Of a stretch of 64,000 nt of DNA, positions 34,301-43,207 are shown one piece after another. Below the pieces are notes generated by a model that was not told where the DNA came from, searched no databases, and worked only from the letters and a program-made list of their open reading frames with translations. Every line of letters begins with the position of its first letter. Position 1 is the first letter of the stretch. This stretch comes from Clostridia bacterium (lineage in GTDB: Bacteria; Bacillota; Clostridia; Lachnospirales; Lachnospiraceae): the NCBI GenBank assembly GCA_910575245.1, contig CAJTEN010000006.1, positions 124,001 to 188,000 of the forward strand, in the 5' to 3' direction. The translations under genes and the position numbers were made by a program.

Positions 34301-37300
34301 CGACGCCAGAGACTGGATATGCAATGTTACCGTACATGTTTCATTTGTGTAAGGCGTTTCTCCCGCCTCTTTCGGGGTGATAGTCAACACGGCCTCCCCT
34401 GCTTTCAGCGGTGTAACATTTCCCCGCTCATCTACAACGGCAACATCCGCCTTGTCTATTGTCCAGTTAAAGTCGCCCGCACTGAATTGCGGATTCTTCG
34501 GTATGATCTCACCCTCCGCATGATAACTGATGCCGGGTGTGTATGCCAGTGTGTACGCATTCTCGCTATTCTGTACTGCGGCATATGCCTCATAGCCTGC
34601 TGACGCAGTAAACCCTGTCACGTTGAAACCTTTGCCCGGTGCAGAGGATACCGTAACTGTCAGATACAGCTTTACATGATCTTCCACTGTTTCGAAAACC
34701 AGATCCGTTACACCGGTGCTGTTAGCTATGACTGCACCAACACTCTCATCCCACGAAGCCACTGTTTCGTTATTGGATGTAACCTTAAACGCTGTCTCGG
34801 TCTGCGCATCATTAGCGACCCTGCATACCGTATAACCGATATATTGTCCGCCCTTAGAAGCGTTCATCCCGGGATTACTCAAAAGTTCCATCCCTGTATC
34901 GTTCTTCCTGGCCAGCTGATAATTGCTTACTATAACCTCACAGGCTGCAGATACTACATTTCCCTCAGCCCCCGCTTCTGCAGTAATTGTTGCCGTCCCC
35001 GGAGCTACTGCCGTTACCCGGCCTGAAGATACTGTTGCTACACTTTCATCACTGCTTGACCACCTGATGCCAGATGCCGCATTAGCAGGACTAAGCACAG
35101 CTTTCAAATTCTCGTAACCGGATCCTCTGCTATTGCGATATACCTCATTTGCATTCAGATACAAATTCGTCTGTGAAAGTTTGATCGACGTAGGATTTAT
35201 CGATACACTGTTTCCAGCCCCCATCGTAAATTCAAAAGCATCTGTTCTATACTCTGCCTTTGTCACATCATCCGGCTCATTAGAGTTATAACGGTTCTCA
35301 GATAATACGGCTGCGAATTCATAGACTGCACCCTTGCTCAGTCCTGTAAGTGTCACGCTGCATTCCTTTTCTTTTACCCTGGATACATTGATGACACGTT
35401 CAGCCTTTATATAGTCTGCCGCACCCTTCACTCTGTAGAAGAAATGCACATAAGTATTTACATACTCTATATTACCTTCAAAATGTACACTTAAGGTTGC
35501 ATTGGTTCCATTCACGGAAACCTTCGGATCTGAAAGCTTACGCTGATCCTCCAATGTAGTAAAGGTCACCGTCTGGATATGCTTCAGATTCTCCTTGCTG
35601 TCGCCGCTTCTGTCCCCAAAGCCGACTGTCAGTTCATATTCTGTCTGTTCTTCCAGACTTTCGATAAGTACTGTCCCGGTTGTGTCCTGATCACTGGTTG
35701 CCAACGAGAAGCCCTGCTCCCACGCTGCATCCGCATCCGCTTTCTTCTTGACATATCCTATCAGATAGCCGTCGCCAGCGTATTCCATTCCGCTAAGCGA
35801 ATAGGCAATGTTCGCAGAAATGCTTCGCGGCATTGTACCTGTAATCTCCACCTTGCGGGTATCCGCATAAGTCGTGAAGGTACCTTCTGTCACATTAGCC
35901 AGGTCTTCTAATGTTGCACTATATCTGTTTGCAAAACCTATTTTGTAACTATAATCCGTGCTGCTCGTCAGTCCCGTCAGCAGTACCTCATGTGCGGGAT
36001 TATCATATGTACTGATAGACCGGCTGTACAGTCTTTGCCATTCTGTCCCGTCCTTCTCCTGCACATAACATACCAGATACTGACTGCCCTCATCCGCATT
36101 GCTCATGCCACCCAGAGAACAGTTTAACAGAGCCGTTGTCATTCTTGGTTCCACTGACGTTACGGAAATCTTACGCAAGTCTTCATAGGTTGTAAAACTG
36201 CCGGATATTACATTTTTCAGGCTGTCAAAAGAAACATTATAGTTTCCAAAACCCATCCTGTACTCATAAGCTGTGTTTTTCTTCAGATCACTCAGATAAA
36301 AACTGCCTGCAGTACTGGAAGCAGAATAATCGTTATAGTCCTTTCGCTCCCAGGTTCCGTCTTCTCCGCTCTGCGTTTCCTTAACATAACAGTGCACGTA
36401 ACCGCTGCCTGCAAACTCCATATTTTGAAGAGCGTACTCTATTCTGGCAGTAGTAACCATAATCTTCTCAGAAGTTATTCTAATCTGTCTCTCATCGGCT
36501 CTGGTAGTAAAACTGCCTTTTACCGGCGAAACCAGATTAGATACAATAGTACTGGAAGAAGTACCGATACCAATCATATACTCATAAGCGGTACTTTCCT
36601 TTAAATCGCTAATCGTAAATATCTTCGAAGACGTTGACTTTGCTGTTTGATAACCGCTCCTTTTCCATGTGCCGGAATTGTCCTCTGTCCATTCCCTGTA
36701 ATAGCACAAAATATAGTCAGTTGTCTGCTCTCCGAAACCACTAATCGAGTAATTGATCGTAGCATTGTCAATAAAGGTGTCTGCTGAAGTAACCGATAAC
36801 GCTCTTTGATCCGCCGGCGTCGTGAAGGTTGTTTTAGCGTATTCTATCTTTCTATTAGGACCCCTTAAAGATAACTCATAACGCGTATCAGCCTCCAGGT
36901 TCTTAAGTGTCAAAGTATTACTGTAATCATTATAAGAGGACAGATAGCAAGAACTATTCGTATTTACATACTGAGTTTCACTCTCTTTTTTAAGATATCC
37001 ATATAAAGATATATTACGGTTATTCGCCTTCACATTTATAATATCATCCGCATCCAGCTTCACCGTGTAATTCTGATAATTACATCCATTATCTCCCGCT
37101 TCCAGCACTATCTTTGCCTTAGCCGTATGTATGGCTTCATAGACACAATATTCGGCACTGCTGTCAAAGACGGAGGAAGACTTTCCAAGCAACCATCTCA
37201 ACGTATAGTCCATATCCGGCTGTAATAGTGTAGAACTCCGCTCTATTGAAGACACTGTTGCCTGATAGCCATTGTCTGCATTAAGTTCCACGGATGAACC

Positions 37301-39793
37301 GAGATTATAATAAGATCCGTATTCGTTCTGATACTGCAGTTGCAGATAATAACTTCCTGTAAGTTCTTCCGCTCCATCCACTGAGGTCATCTTATAGGTA
37401 CGAACAATATCATAAGGACCGGTATAATCCGTTGCACCATCCTCAACTCTCGTCAATTCTATACCGGAAGCAGTATCCAATTTCAGAGTTTGCTCTTTCG
37501 TTGCGCCTCCGACATACAGCATGAAATCATAAGTTGCCCCTACACTTAAACCAGAAACCCACTTTGATGCACTGCCATTATTCAAGCTAATGGAATCCGA
37601 CTGATACATTTGCACTCCAATAGGCTTATAATAAATGCATCCGCTAGCAGGTACAGGATCTGCTGACGAGATCTGAACACTATAATCTACCCGTGTCTTT
37701 GTCGTTTCATTCTGATTTAAAGAAAACGTGATATCATCCGAACTAACATATGCCCGGTCCGGAGCTTTAACAGAAATCACTTCCGGTTCTGAAGTCACAT
37801 AATCACTTGAAAACTCCAAATAGAGTTCAACCTGATATGTTTCACCTGGGAGTAAAAAAGCATTTTTGCTATAATTCGCCAAAGTAACAGGTACAGAATA
37901 AAATCCTTCTTCATCTTTTTTACTCGCATCCAAGGATATCGATTGTAAACCATCGTATACCTGATTCATGGAATCCTTAAAACTATAATGCAAAATTGCA
38001 TTAGTCGCTTCCCCGCTATACTCTGGCTTGACTTTTAGCATCATTGAAGTAAAATCATCTGAAATTGTACCTAATGAACCAGCAGTAGAAGCCTCTACTT
38101 TATCCCCAGCAGTCGTGTATTCTACTGTATGTAATACCTCATCTGAATAATAATCCTGGAATTCAAACTTATACCTTGTTCCGGATCTCAGATCACTAAA
38201 TACTGCGTCACTCCAATTATTACTACCAATCGATTTATTTCGCTCCGTCCCAGAACCATCTGCCGGCATATAATAACAAGTTATATAGCAATTACCGAAT
38301 GTTTCAACATCCAGCGTAATCCCATTCGCTTCATCTGTCTTAGCATTATAGATATAGACTCCCTCTTCTGTCCCGGAAGTCCTTGTAGTCAATATATCCG
38401 AATACAAGGCTACAAATTTATTGGAACTATCATAAATCACATAAGCCGTGTCATAAGATCTGCCGGACTCCAAAAGTCCTGTCGTTGGTTTGGATGTAGA
38501 TGAAGCCGTTGCCGTCAGACTGCCAAAAGAAGCATCCTTGGACAAATGATCATTAGCACAATAATAAGCATCTACCGGCCAACTTCCGCTTGATGCTTTC
38601 GCCGTGAACCGCAGATGTCTTACGCCCTCATCCGCGCTAATCACAAGATTCTCCCCACCAGGCAAGGTAACACTATAACTGCCATCTTCCCCTTTCACAA
38701 GCGAAGTCTGCCCGGCCACCTTCAAAGTATACGTGCAATTATCATCCGCTTCCTTCTGCGCATAGGTCTGGATTGTTACAGCCTCGCCCTGTTTCAGGAA
38801 ATCAGTTTTACAGGTAAGAAACTGAGTTCCGCTAAATGATTTCGAAACTTTCGTACTATAAGACGGAGAATCTACAGTAAAATAGATGCTGTCGGTACTT
38901 GATGTTTTCTCCTCCGTATAGAAAACATATCGTCCATCTGCCGGTGCAGTAAAAGAATACTGCGCGGCATTTTCGGCCCCATAAGGCGCAACAACCTGTA
39001 CACCGGTTCCTGATGCTTCCTCATAGGAAATCTCTGTCACAACACCTGCCCTGACTGCCGTATCAGCTTGCGCCGCCATCAGATCATTGGCAGACACAGT
39101 GTCCGTAATTTCCTCTTCTGTTCCATTATCGAGGTCTGTGCCATTCTCCTCCGGTGTCTCATTCCTGGTTCCCTGGCCGTCCCCATCCTCTCCTGTTCCA
39201 TCCGGGGAAGTATCCTCATCACTGGTATCTCCCGTCTCATCCGGAGAATCATCCTCGCTGCCGGTATCTCCTGATTCATCCGAAGAATCATTTCCGCTGC
39301 CGTTATCCCCTGATTCATCCGGGGAATCATTTCCGCTGCCGTTATCCCCTGATTCATCCGGGGAATCATTTCCACTGCCGTTATCTCCTGATTCATCCGG
39401 GGAATCATTTCCGCTGCCGGTGTCTCCTGATTCATCCGGAGAATCATTTCCGCTGCAGTCACCTGCCGTTTCATCTGATGAACCTTCTTCGTTACCAGTA
39501 TTTCCTGTCTCATTTGACGAGTCACTATCATTGCCAGACTCTTCGCCTACCTGATTCTCATCCTTCTCACTGGACTGGTCAGAGGTTGAATCACCCCCCC
39601 CCTCAATTTTCTCAGCACCATTCTCCTCTGTGAGGTTGTCTCCGGTTTCACTCATTTCGGTCATTTCATAATGGCCTGCCGAGTCTTCCGCCACAGCAAT
39701 ATTCATACTCTGCCCTGCTGCATATGCGGTCGCCGGTGTCTCCAACACAAGAATGCCTGCCAATGCAAATGTCAGTAATTGTTTAAACACCAT
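31310..39793 (-). CDS. Giant secreted repeat protein with acidic stalk, Fn3-like and Ig-like domains
   Basis: The 2827-residue product has a signal peptide ending at ATAYAAG (about residue 26). An acidic Ser/Gly/Asp/Glu region (about 40-230) follows, with seven 13-residue repeats of the GNDSPDESGD type (114-200). Beta-rich modules come next. Five homologous Fn3-like repeats of about 105 residues start at about 994, 1099, 1204, 1312 and 1417, each opening with D-x-R-(K/A/Q) and ending with (G/V)-x-FTT. A Big_2 Ig-like domain lies at about 1531-1625 (IRWSSSDESVATVSSGRVTA) and further Ig-like units up to the C terminus. A DCNKDGKAD loop near the end may bind calcium. No LPXTG, S-layer or choline-binding anchor was seen, so how it is held is unknown. 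GGAGGAG precedes the ATG. A run of nine G lies at codons 64-67. Confidence 0.88.
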   Translation of the reverse strand: MVFKQLLTFALAGILVLETPATAYAAGQSMNIAVAEDSAGHYEMTEMSETGDNLTEENGAEKIEGGGDSTSDQSSEKDENQVGEESGNDSDSSNETGNTGNEEGSSDETAGDCSGNDSPDESGDTGSGNDSPDESGDNGSGNDSPDESGDNGSGNDSPDESGDNGSGNDSSDESGDTGSEDDSPDETGDTSDEDTSPDGTGEDGDGQGTRNETPEENGTDLDNGTEEEITDTVSANDLMAAQADTAVRAGVVTEISYEEASGTGVQVVAPYGAENAAQYSFTAPADGRYVFYTEEKTSSTDSIYFTVDSPSYSTKVSKSFSGTQFLTCKTDFLKQGEAVTIQTYAQKEADDNCTYTLKVAGQTSLVKGEDGSYSVTLPGGENLVISADEGVRHLRFTAKASSGSWPVDAYYCANDHLSKDASFGSLTATASSTSKPTTGLLESGRSYDTAYVIYDSSNKFVALYSDILTTRTSGTEEGVYIYNAKTDEANGITLDVETFGNCYITCYYMPADGSGTERNKSIGSNNWSDAVFSDLRSGTRYKFEFQDYYSDEVLHTVEYTTAGDKVEASTAGSLGTISDDFTSMMLKVKPEYSGEATNAILHYSFKDSMNQVYDGLQSISLDASKKDEEGFYSVPVTLANYSKNAFLLPGETYQVELYLEFSSDYVTSEPEVISVKAPDRAYVSSDDITFSLNQNETTKTRVDYSVQISSADPVPASGCIYYKPIGVQMYQSDSISLNNGSASKWVSGLSVGATYDFMLYVGGATKEQTLKLDTASGIELTRVEDGATDYTGPYDIVRTYKMTSVDGAEELTGSYYLQLQYQNEYGSYYNLGSSVELNADNGYQATVSSIERSSTLLQPDMDYTLRWLLGKSSSVFDSSAEYCVYEAIHTAKAKIVLEAGDNGCNYQNYTVKLDADDIINVKANNRNISLYGYLKKESETQYVNTNSSCYLSSYNDYSNTLTLKNLEADTRYELSLRGPNRKIEYAKTTFTTPADQRALSVTSADTFIDNATINYSISGFGEQTTDYILCYYREWTEDNSGTWKRSGYQTAKSTSSKIFTISDLKESTAYEYMIGIGTSSSTIVSNLVSPVKGSFTTRADERQIRITSEKIMVTTARIEYALQNMEFAGSGYVHCYVKETQSGEDGTWERKDYNDYSASSTAGSFYLSDLKKNTAYEYRMGFGNYNVSFDSLKNVISGSFTTYEDLRKISVTSVEPRMTTALLNCSLGGMSNADEGSQYLVCYVQEKDGTEWQRLYSRSISTYDNPAHEVLLTGLTSSTDYSYKIGFANRYSATLEDLANVTEGTFTTYADTRKVEITGTMPRSISANIAYSLSGMEYAGDGYLIGYVKKKADADAAWEQGFSLATSDQDTTGTVLIESLEEQTEYELTVGFGDRSGDSKENLKHIQTVTFTTLEDQRKLSDPKVSVNGTNATLSVHFEGNIEYVNTYVHFFYRVKGAADYIKAERVINVSRVKEKECSVTLTGLSKGAVYEFAAVLSENRYNSNEPDDVTKAEYRTDAFEFTMGAGNSVSINPTSIKLSQTNLYLNANEVYRNSRGSGYENLKAVLSPANAASGIRWSSSDESVATVSSGRVTAVAPGTATITAEAGAEGNVVSAACEVIVSNYQLARKNDTGMELLSNPGMNASKGGQYIGYTVCRVANDAQTETAFKVTSNNETVASWDESVGAVIANSTGVTDLVFETVEDHVKLYLTVTVSSAPGKGFNVTGFTASAGYEAYAAVQNSENAYTLAYTPGISYHAEGEIIPKNPQFSAGDFNWTIDKADVAVVDERGNVTPLKAGEAVLTITPKEAGETPYTNETCTVTLHIQSLASADLENATPVYALADISSTIGDVKFPDEEAWKGWEWKEPTTPLVINGVNRESYPFEAVYKGEDHYPEEMTVNVYIAKITGISAYEDAEPGHNQVVEVGSVDGENNPTADSDSITLTVEPLCYGSLNVEEATNYFCDVNVDAPAGVVVKKNDSGTFTVTATKKGTYTLTPVIRVKDKNNSNEKVLAKISYKIKAVEEEQAYIRLTLEEPVPDGLKLEDGRLIVDYDKKDEITSFKVIAELADRNQLNADNFSATKLVWSITDKKVATVTASADTKSAEVKLVGEGHTVLTAKVKDAAGHKAELKVEIQNHKPRADKSSVQMNLAYDFDTDEGRWLAAWSSGAVELVPVYGETIQSVNLYEDEKAETLSSGMQVVKGNGYNWVICPTAETKTGEGSYYLGVKTTFRDELYVYPLKVKVIEQQATVTAKSVRQANLFYRSDPGSLDIGIKGNSYGITSVRWTDNSAGDDNGFDGEGTTNYSSYDSAKRTKNTTRYYFAQQDIQLTANKKLADSGIVSGTLEVQLTGYKKPNVVSTSLKWNYKKPVINTINASITLIPEVPGKQSGYFSLYNKTERMWLTYGRDSYSGGNPKYYYNELISNSEDVKFGSAGSTNYSYAGDKTSGSEKFTVTLNGDDWREPLTAVHTIKLAAPKPYLSLTKLTMNTNRVGSMYTYVRLKNAYSYSLSCADIVIKGKDAKSQKLLDDDLLEIRQGESDKSQIVITENRASTMKLSAITNGSYSFTVVPCYLDADGNRISPKALSLKITVTDKEITARTKMSRSLDLTKAVDDSRINGNYIRLDTTFQNIGSFYEVKDSELVGEYSEYFNLRYNNRRSDQRLTIANESELRAGQKYKLAIRFTLRMSNGDIFTVTGAPFTVKPKQTSAKIKVYSNNQTLYAAASEVSREYELQTPYNSDYRIIKVSGSLDCNKDGKADITVSYQNANNSRYYVFADVRIADRDGVLTVTGAKGKTYTIPVTVQLKGRDGITKDVKTSIKVTVKR
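39194..39454. repeat. 39-bp tandem repeats encoding the acidic stalk
   Basis: About seven units of 39 bp, each coding for 13 residues of the GNDSPDESGDNGS type, lie head to tail. The middle three are almost identical at the DNA level, which suggests recent copy-number change. Because the unit is a multiple of three, gain or loss keeps the frame and only changes stalk length. Confidence 0.85.
39594..39602 (-). repeat. Nine-G homopolymer tract near the start of the giant gene
   Basis: The coding strand reads ATT GAG GGG GGG GGT GAT at codons 63-68. In this sequence the frame is intact. A gain or loss of one G would truncate the protein shortly after the signal peptide. Confidence 0.8.
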
Positions 39794-39851
39794 GCATCTC
39801 CTCCTTCACATTTCATTTTAGCGCAATAAATTAGTTATGATTTATATAAAA

Positions 39852-39982
39852 TAATTGCGAACCCTGATTCCGAAGGTTCCTGCATCAATCGTCAAGCACG
39901 GCCCGAATAACCAATGTGTTTCCTGGCACATCCGCTTGCTTCTTTGCTCGCAGAAATCAACAAAAACTGAGTTCGCAATTAT
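39852..39982. repeat. Inverted repeat (12-bp arms) between oadA and the giant gene
   Basis: ATAATTGCGAAC at 39852-39863 returns as GTTCGCAATTAT at 39971-39982, a perfect inversion around 107 bp without a gene. The inside carries a degenerate copy of the dispersed motif (39911-39940). It lies between the end of oadA and the promoter region of the giant gene. The layout resembles the element at 17787-17951. Confidence 0.5.
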
Positions 39983-40004
39983 GAATTTTAAAACTTATCG
40001 TTCA

Positions 40005-41435
40005 TTAAACGGGATATGCCGCATTCTTCGTATCAGCAACACTCATATCAACTTTCTCCTGCTGTGCCTGACGATATTTGAAGAAATCAATGGCAACCTG
40101 CGGGAACAGCGCATAGGACAGTACATCCTCATCCTGCTGTTTCCATTCCTTCATCTCCACTTCCAAACCTGCAAGCTCCGGCTCCACATGACCGGTTGCC
40201 TCGGCTGAACGAGCGGTAGAACGTTTCTCGCCAGGAATGACCTTATCGATCACTTCCTGGCTCATGGGCTTAACCGTTTGTCCATAATTGCCGCGAAGCA
40301 GATCCTTGAACTCTCCTGTAGCCATCTTATATCTCTCGCCCATCAATACGTTAAATACAGCCTGCGTACCGACAATCTGGGAAGAAGGTGTAACCAGCGG
40401 CGGCTCACCACAATCCTTACGGACTCTCGGAATCTCTTCCAGCACATCCTGATACTTATCTTCTGCCTTCTGCTCTTTGAGCTGGCTTACCATATTGGAC
40501 AGCATACCACCGGGAACCTGATAACGTAACGTATTGATGTTGACACCGAGTACCTTCGTGCTCATCAGGCCGGATTCGATGCATTCCTCACGGTAAGGAC
40601 GGAAATAATCCGCAATCTGTGCCAAAATCTCCTGATCATAGCCTGTGTCATACGGCGTGCCCTTGAAAGTCTCTACCATAACCTCAGTCGCCGGCTGGGA
40701 AGTACCAAGTGCAAAAGGAGAAATCGCACAATCGATAATGTCAACGCCAGCCTCCACTGCTTTCAGATACGTCATGGACGCTACGCCGGACGTATAATGC
40801 GTATGCAGCTGGATCGGCAGCTTAGTGCTCTCCTTCAACGTCTTTACAAGCTCCTCTGCGCGGTAAGGAACAAGCAGACCCGCCATATCTTTGATACAGA
40901 TGGAATCAGCACCCATCTCCTCGATTTTCTTTGCCATATCTGCCCAATACTCTAAAGTATAAGCATCGCCAAGCGTGTAGGAAAGAGCAATCTGGGACTC
41001 TCCTCTGCCCTCCTGTTTCTTAATTTTGTTAGTCGCGTCCACGGCCGCCTGAAGGTTTCGAATATCATTCAGACAGTCAAAAATTCTGATCACATCAATA
41101 CCGTTTGCGATGGATTTCTCAACAAACGCATACACCACATCATCTGCATAAGGTCTGTATCCTAAGATGTTCTGACCTCTGAAAAGCATCTGTAATTTCG
41201 TATTCTTAAAGCCGTCTCTTAACTTTCTCAGTCTGTCCCACGGATCTTCCTTCAGGAAACGAAGAGAAGCATCGAAGGTAGCACCTCCCCAGCACTCTAC
41301 TGCATGGTAGCCAACTTTATCCATTGTCTCCACGATGGGAAGCATCATCTCTGTAGGCATTCTCGTTGCGATCAGAGACTGGTGTGCATCACGGAGAACA
41401 GTTTCCATAATCTTAACCGGTTTTTGTTCTGCCAT
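40005..41435 (-). CDS. oadA: Oxaloacetate decarboxylase alpha subunit / carboxyltransferase (5S-type)
   Basis: The 476-residue biotin-dependent carboxyltransferase has an HMGL-like TIM barrel (about 1-275) with the metal-binding Asp in TVLRDAHQS, the active-site Lys in SICIKDMAGLL and metal His residues in QLHTHYTSG, followed by the PYC/OADA domain (about 300-460). It moves CO2 between oxaloacetate and biotin. It lacks the fused C-terminal biotin domain of Klebsiella OadA; the biotin carrier is a separate gene here. ATG 41435 (MAEQKPVKIMET) has AAAGGA 12 nt upstream, and ATG 41447 is a close alternative. It is the last gene of the mmdA-oadG-carrier-oadB-oadA operon. Confidence 0.92.
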   Translation of the reverse strand: MAEQKPVKIMETVLRDAHQSLIATRMPTEMMLPIVETMDKVGYHAVECWGGATFDASLRFLKEDPWDRLRKLRDGFKNTKLQMLFRGQNILGYRPYADDVVYAFVEKSIANGIDVIRIFDCLNDIRNLQAAVDATNKIKKQEGRGESQIALSYTLGDAYTLEYWADMAKKIEEMGADSICIKDMAGLLVPYRAEELVKTLKESTKLPIQLHTHYTSGVASMTYLKAVEAGVDIIDCAISPFALGTSQPATEVMVETFKGTPYDTGYDQEILAQIADYFRPYREECIESGLMSTKVLGVNINTLRYQVPGGMLSNMVSQLKEQKAEDKYQDVLEEIPRVRKDCGEPPLVTPSSQIVGTQAVFNVLMGERYKMATGEFKDLLRGNYGQTVKPMSQEVIDKVIPGEKRSTARSAEATGHVEPELAGLEVEMKEWKQQDEDVLSYALFPQVAIDFFKYRQAQQEKVDMSVADTKNAAYPV

Positions 41436-41570
41436 TTTAATAACCATTCCTTTCTCTCAGCCTATGGATTATACCTTAAGCTTTCATGATAGATTCAGTA
41501 TAAAACTCATAGATTCAATTTAAATTTCTTATTATTGCATGTTCTGCAATTTCAACCCGAAATGCAGGAT

Positions 41571-42716
41571 TTAGAATACACCAAATACTGCCATGAATGT
41601 ACCGGCCGCCACCGCTGTACCGATAACACCCGCAACGTTAGGTCCCATAGCATGCATCAGAAGGAAGTTCGTGGGATCTGCTTCCGCACCGACTTTCTGT
41701 GATACTCTCGCCGCCATAGGCACTGCAGATACACCGGCAGAACCGATCAGCGGGTTAACCTTACCCTTGGTCAATACGCACATTAACTTACCGAACAATA
41801 CACCGGCCGCCGTACCAAATGCAAACGCAATCAGACCAAGAATAACGATCTTGATTGTATCCCAGTTCAGAAATGCTTCCGCACTGGTCGTAGCGCCTAC
41901 GGAAGTACCCAGAACGATAACTACGATGTACATAAGAGCATTGGAGGCTGTATCCGCCAGCTGTCTTACAACACCGCTCTCTCTGAACAGGTTACCTAAC
42001 ATCAGCATACCAACAAGGGGCGCCGTGGTCGGAAGGATAAGAGCTACCACAACCGTAACAACGATAGGGAAGAGAATCTTCTCTAGCTTGCTGACCGGAC
42101 GCAGCTGGCCCATCTTGATCTTTCTTTCCTTCTCCGTTGTGAAGAGCTTCATAATAGGCGGCTGAATAATCGGCACAAGTGCCATATAGGAGTATGCTGC
42201 CACCGCAATCGGTCCCATTAAAGTTGTCTGTCCCAGCTTACCTGCAAGGAAGATTGATGTAGGGCCGTCAGCACCGCCGATGATAGAGATAGCCGCCGCC
42301 GCTTTATCATTGAATCCTAAGAAAATTGCTCCGAAATATGCTGCAAAAATACCGAACTGTGCCGCTGCACCAAGCAGAAAGCTCTTCGGGTTAGCAATAA
42401 GCGGCCCGAAATCCGTCATGGCACCGACACCCATAAAGATCAGGGACGGCAGGATCGCCCATTCATCCAGCAAATAGAAGTAGTACAGCAAACCGCCGCC
42501 TGCTCCGCCCTCTCCGACCGGCGCCATAATATCCGGGTAGATATTGACAAGCAGCATACCGAATGCGATCGGAACCAGCAAGAGCGGTTCGAATCCTCTG
42601 CCTATAGCCAGATATAGAAATACAAGTGCTACGACAATCATGACATAGTTACCGACGGTCAGGTTAAAGAACGCGGTCTGATGAACCAGATTGTCAAGCG
42701 TCTCTACTATATACAT
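41571..42716 (-). CDS. oadB: Na+-translocating decarboxylase beta subunit
   Basis: The 381-residue membrane subunit, with about nine or more helices, decarboxylates carboxybiotin and exports Na+. [17 protein letters not shown] (about 145-160) holds the conserved Asp of the ion site, and [13 protein letters not shown] (about 330) the second conserved region. The family (OadB/MmdB/GcdB) does not distinguish substrates. It lies between the biotin carrier and oadA genes on the same strand. Confidence 0.95.
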   Translation of the reverse strand: MYIVETLDNLVHQTAFFNLTVGNYVMIVVALVFLYLAIGRGFEPLLLVPIAFGMLLVNIYPDIMAPVGEGGAGGGLLYYFYLLDEWAILPSLIFMGVGAMTDFGPLIANPKSFLLGAAAQFGIFAAYFGAIFLGFNDKAAAAISIIGGADGPTSIFLAGKLGQTTLMGPIAVAAYSYMALVPIIQPPIMKLFTTEKERKIKMGQLRPVSKLEKILFPIVVTVVVALILPTTAPLVGMLMLGNLFRESGVVRQLADTASNALMYIVVIVLGTSVGATTSAEAFLNWDTIKIVILGLIAFAFGTAAGVLFGKLMCVLTKGKVNPLIGSAGVSAVPMAARVSQKVGAEADPTNFLLMHAMGPNVAGVIGTAVAAGTFMAVFGVF

Positions 42717-42817
42717 TTTGTTAACCTCCTGTAGTTTTAGTTGCTGCTGTTCAGACTGCCGCTGTGGACAACAGCTTCATTCTCAGATGCCAGCCCGCAT
42801 CAGACTGCCGCTGGCCA

Positions 42818-43186
42818 TTAGTTCAATGTTGCCAGTAACGCGCCTGCATCTACAGCATCACCTACAGCTACATTAATACTTGCTACAGTACCGTCCTCAG
42901 GAGCAACTACAGGAATCTCCATCTTCATTGCCTCTACGATTACGACAGCGTCACCTTTCTTAACTGCCTGTCCTACATTGGCTTCAATCTTGAACACCTT
43001 ACCGGCTGCACCTGCTTCGATCTTGATGCTGCCTGCTGCGCCGGCTGCCGGTGCTGCTGCGGGTGCTGCCTTCGGAGCAGCCTTGGGTGCCGCAGGCGCT
43101 GCTGCCACGGGTGCGCCGCTCGTTGCGCCTTCTTCTACTACTACATCATATACGTTTCCGTTTACGGTAATGGTATAATTTTTCAT
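42818..43186 (-). CDS. Biotin carboxyl carrier protein of the decarboxylase
   Basis: The 122-residue protein carries the biotin that shuttles CO2 between the carboxyltransferase and OadB. A short N-terminal part (MKNYTITVNGNVYDVVVEE) is joined by an Ala/Pro-rich flexible linker (about 25-55) to a lipoyl/biotinyl domain with the biotinylation site VEAMKMEIP (Lys about 89). AGGAGG stands 8 nt before ATG 43186; the ATG at 43192 is too close to it. Such linkers are typical of MmdC/GcdC-type carriers. Confidence 0.95.
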   Translation of the reverse strand: MKNYTITVNGNVYDVVVEEGATSGAPVAAAPAAPKAAPKAAPAAAPAAGAAGSIKIEAGAAGKVFKIEANVGQAVKKGDAVVIVEAMKMEIPVVAPEDGTVASINVAVGDAVDAGALLATLN

Positions 43187-43207
43187 CTTCATATCCTCCT
43201 ATGACTC

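Noticed and set aside
39194..39454. Regular repeats suggesting a CRISPR array
   Set aside because: The units are contiguous, lack unique spacers, and translate in frame as 13-residue repeats of a secreted protein.
31310..39793. Sortase or S-layer anchor in the giant protein
   Set aside because: The C terminus (KTSIKVTVKR) has no LPXTG-type motif, hydrophobic segment or S-layer homology repeat.
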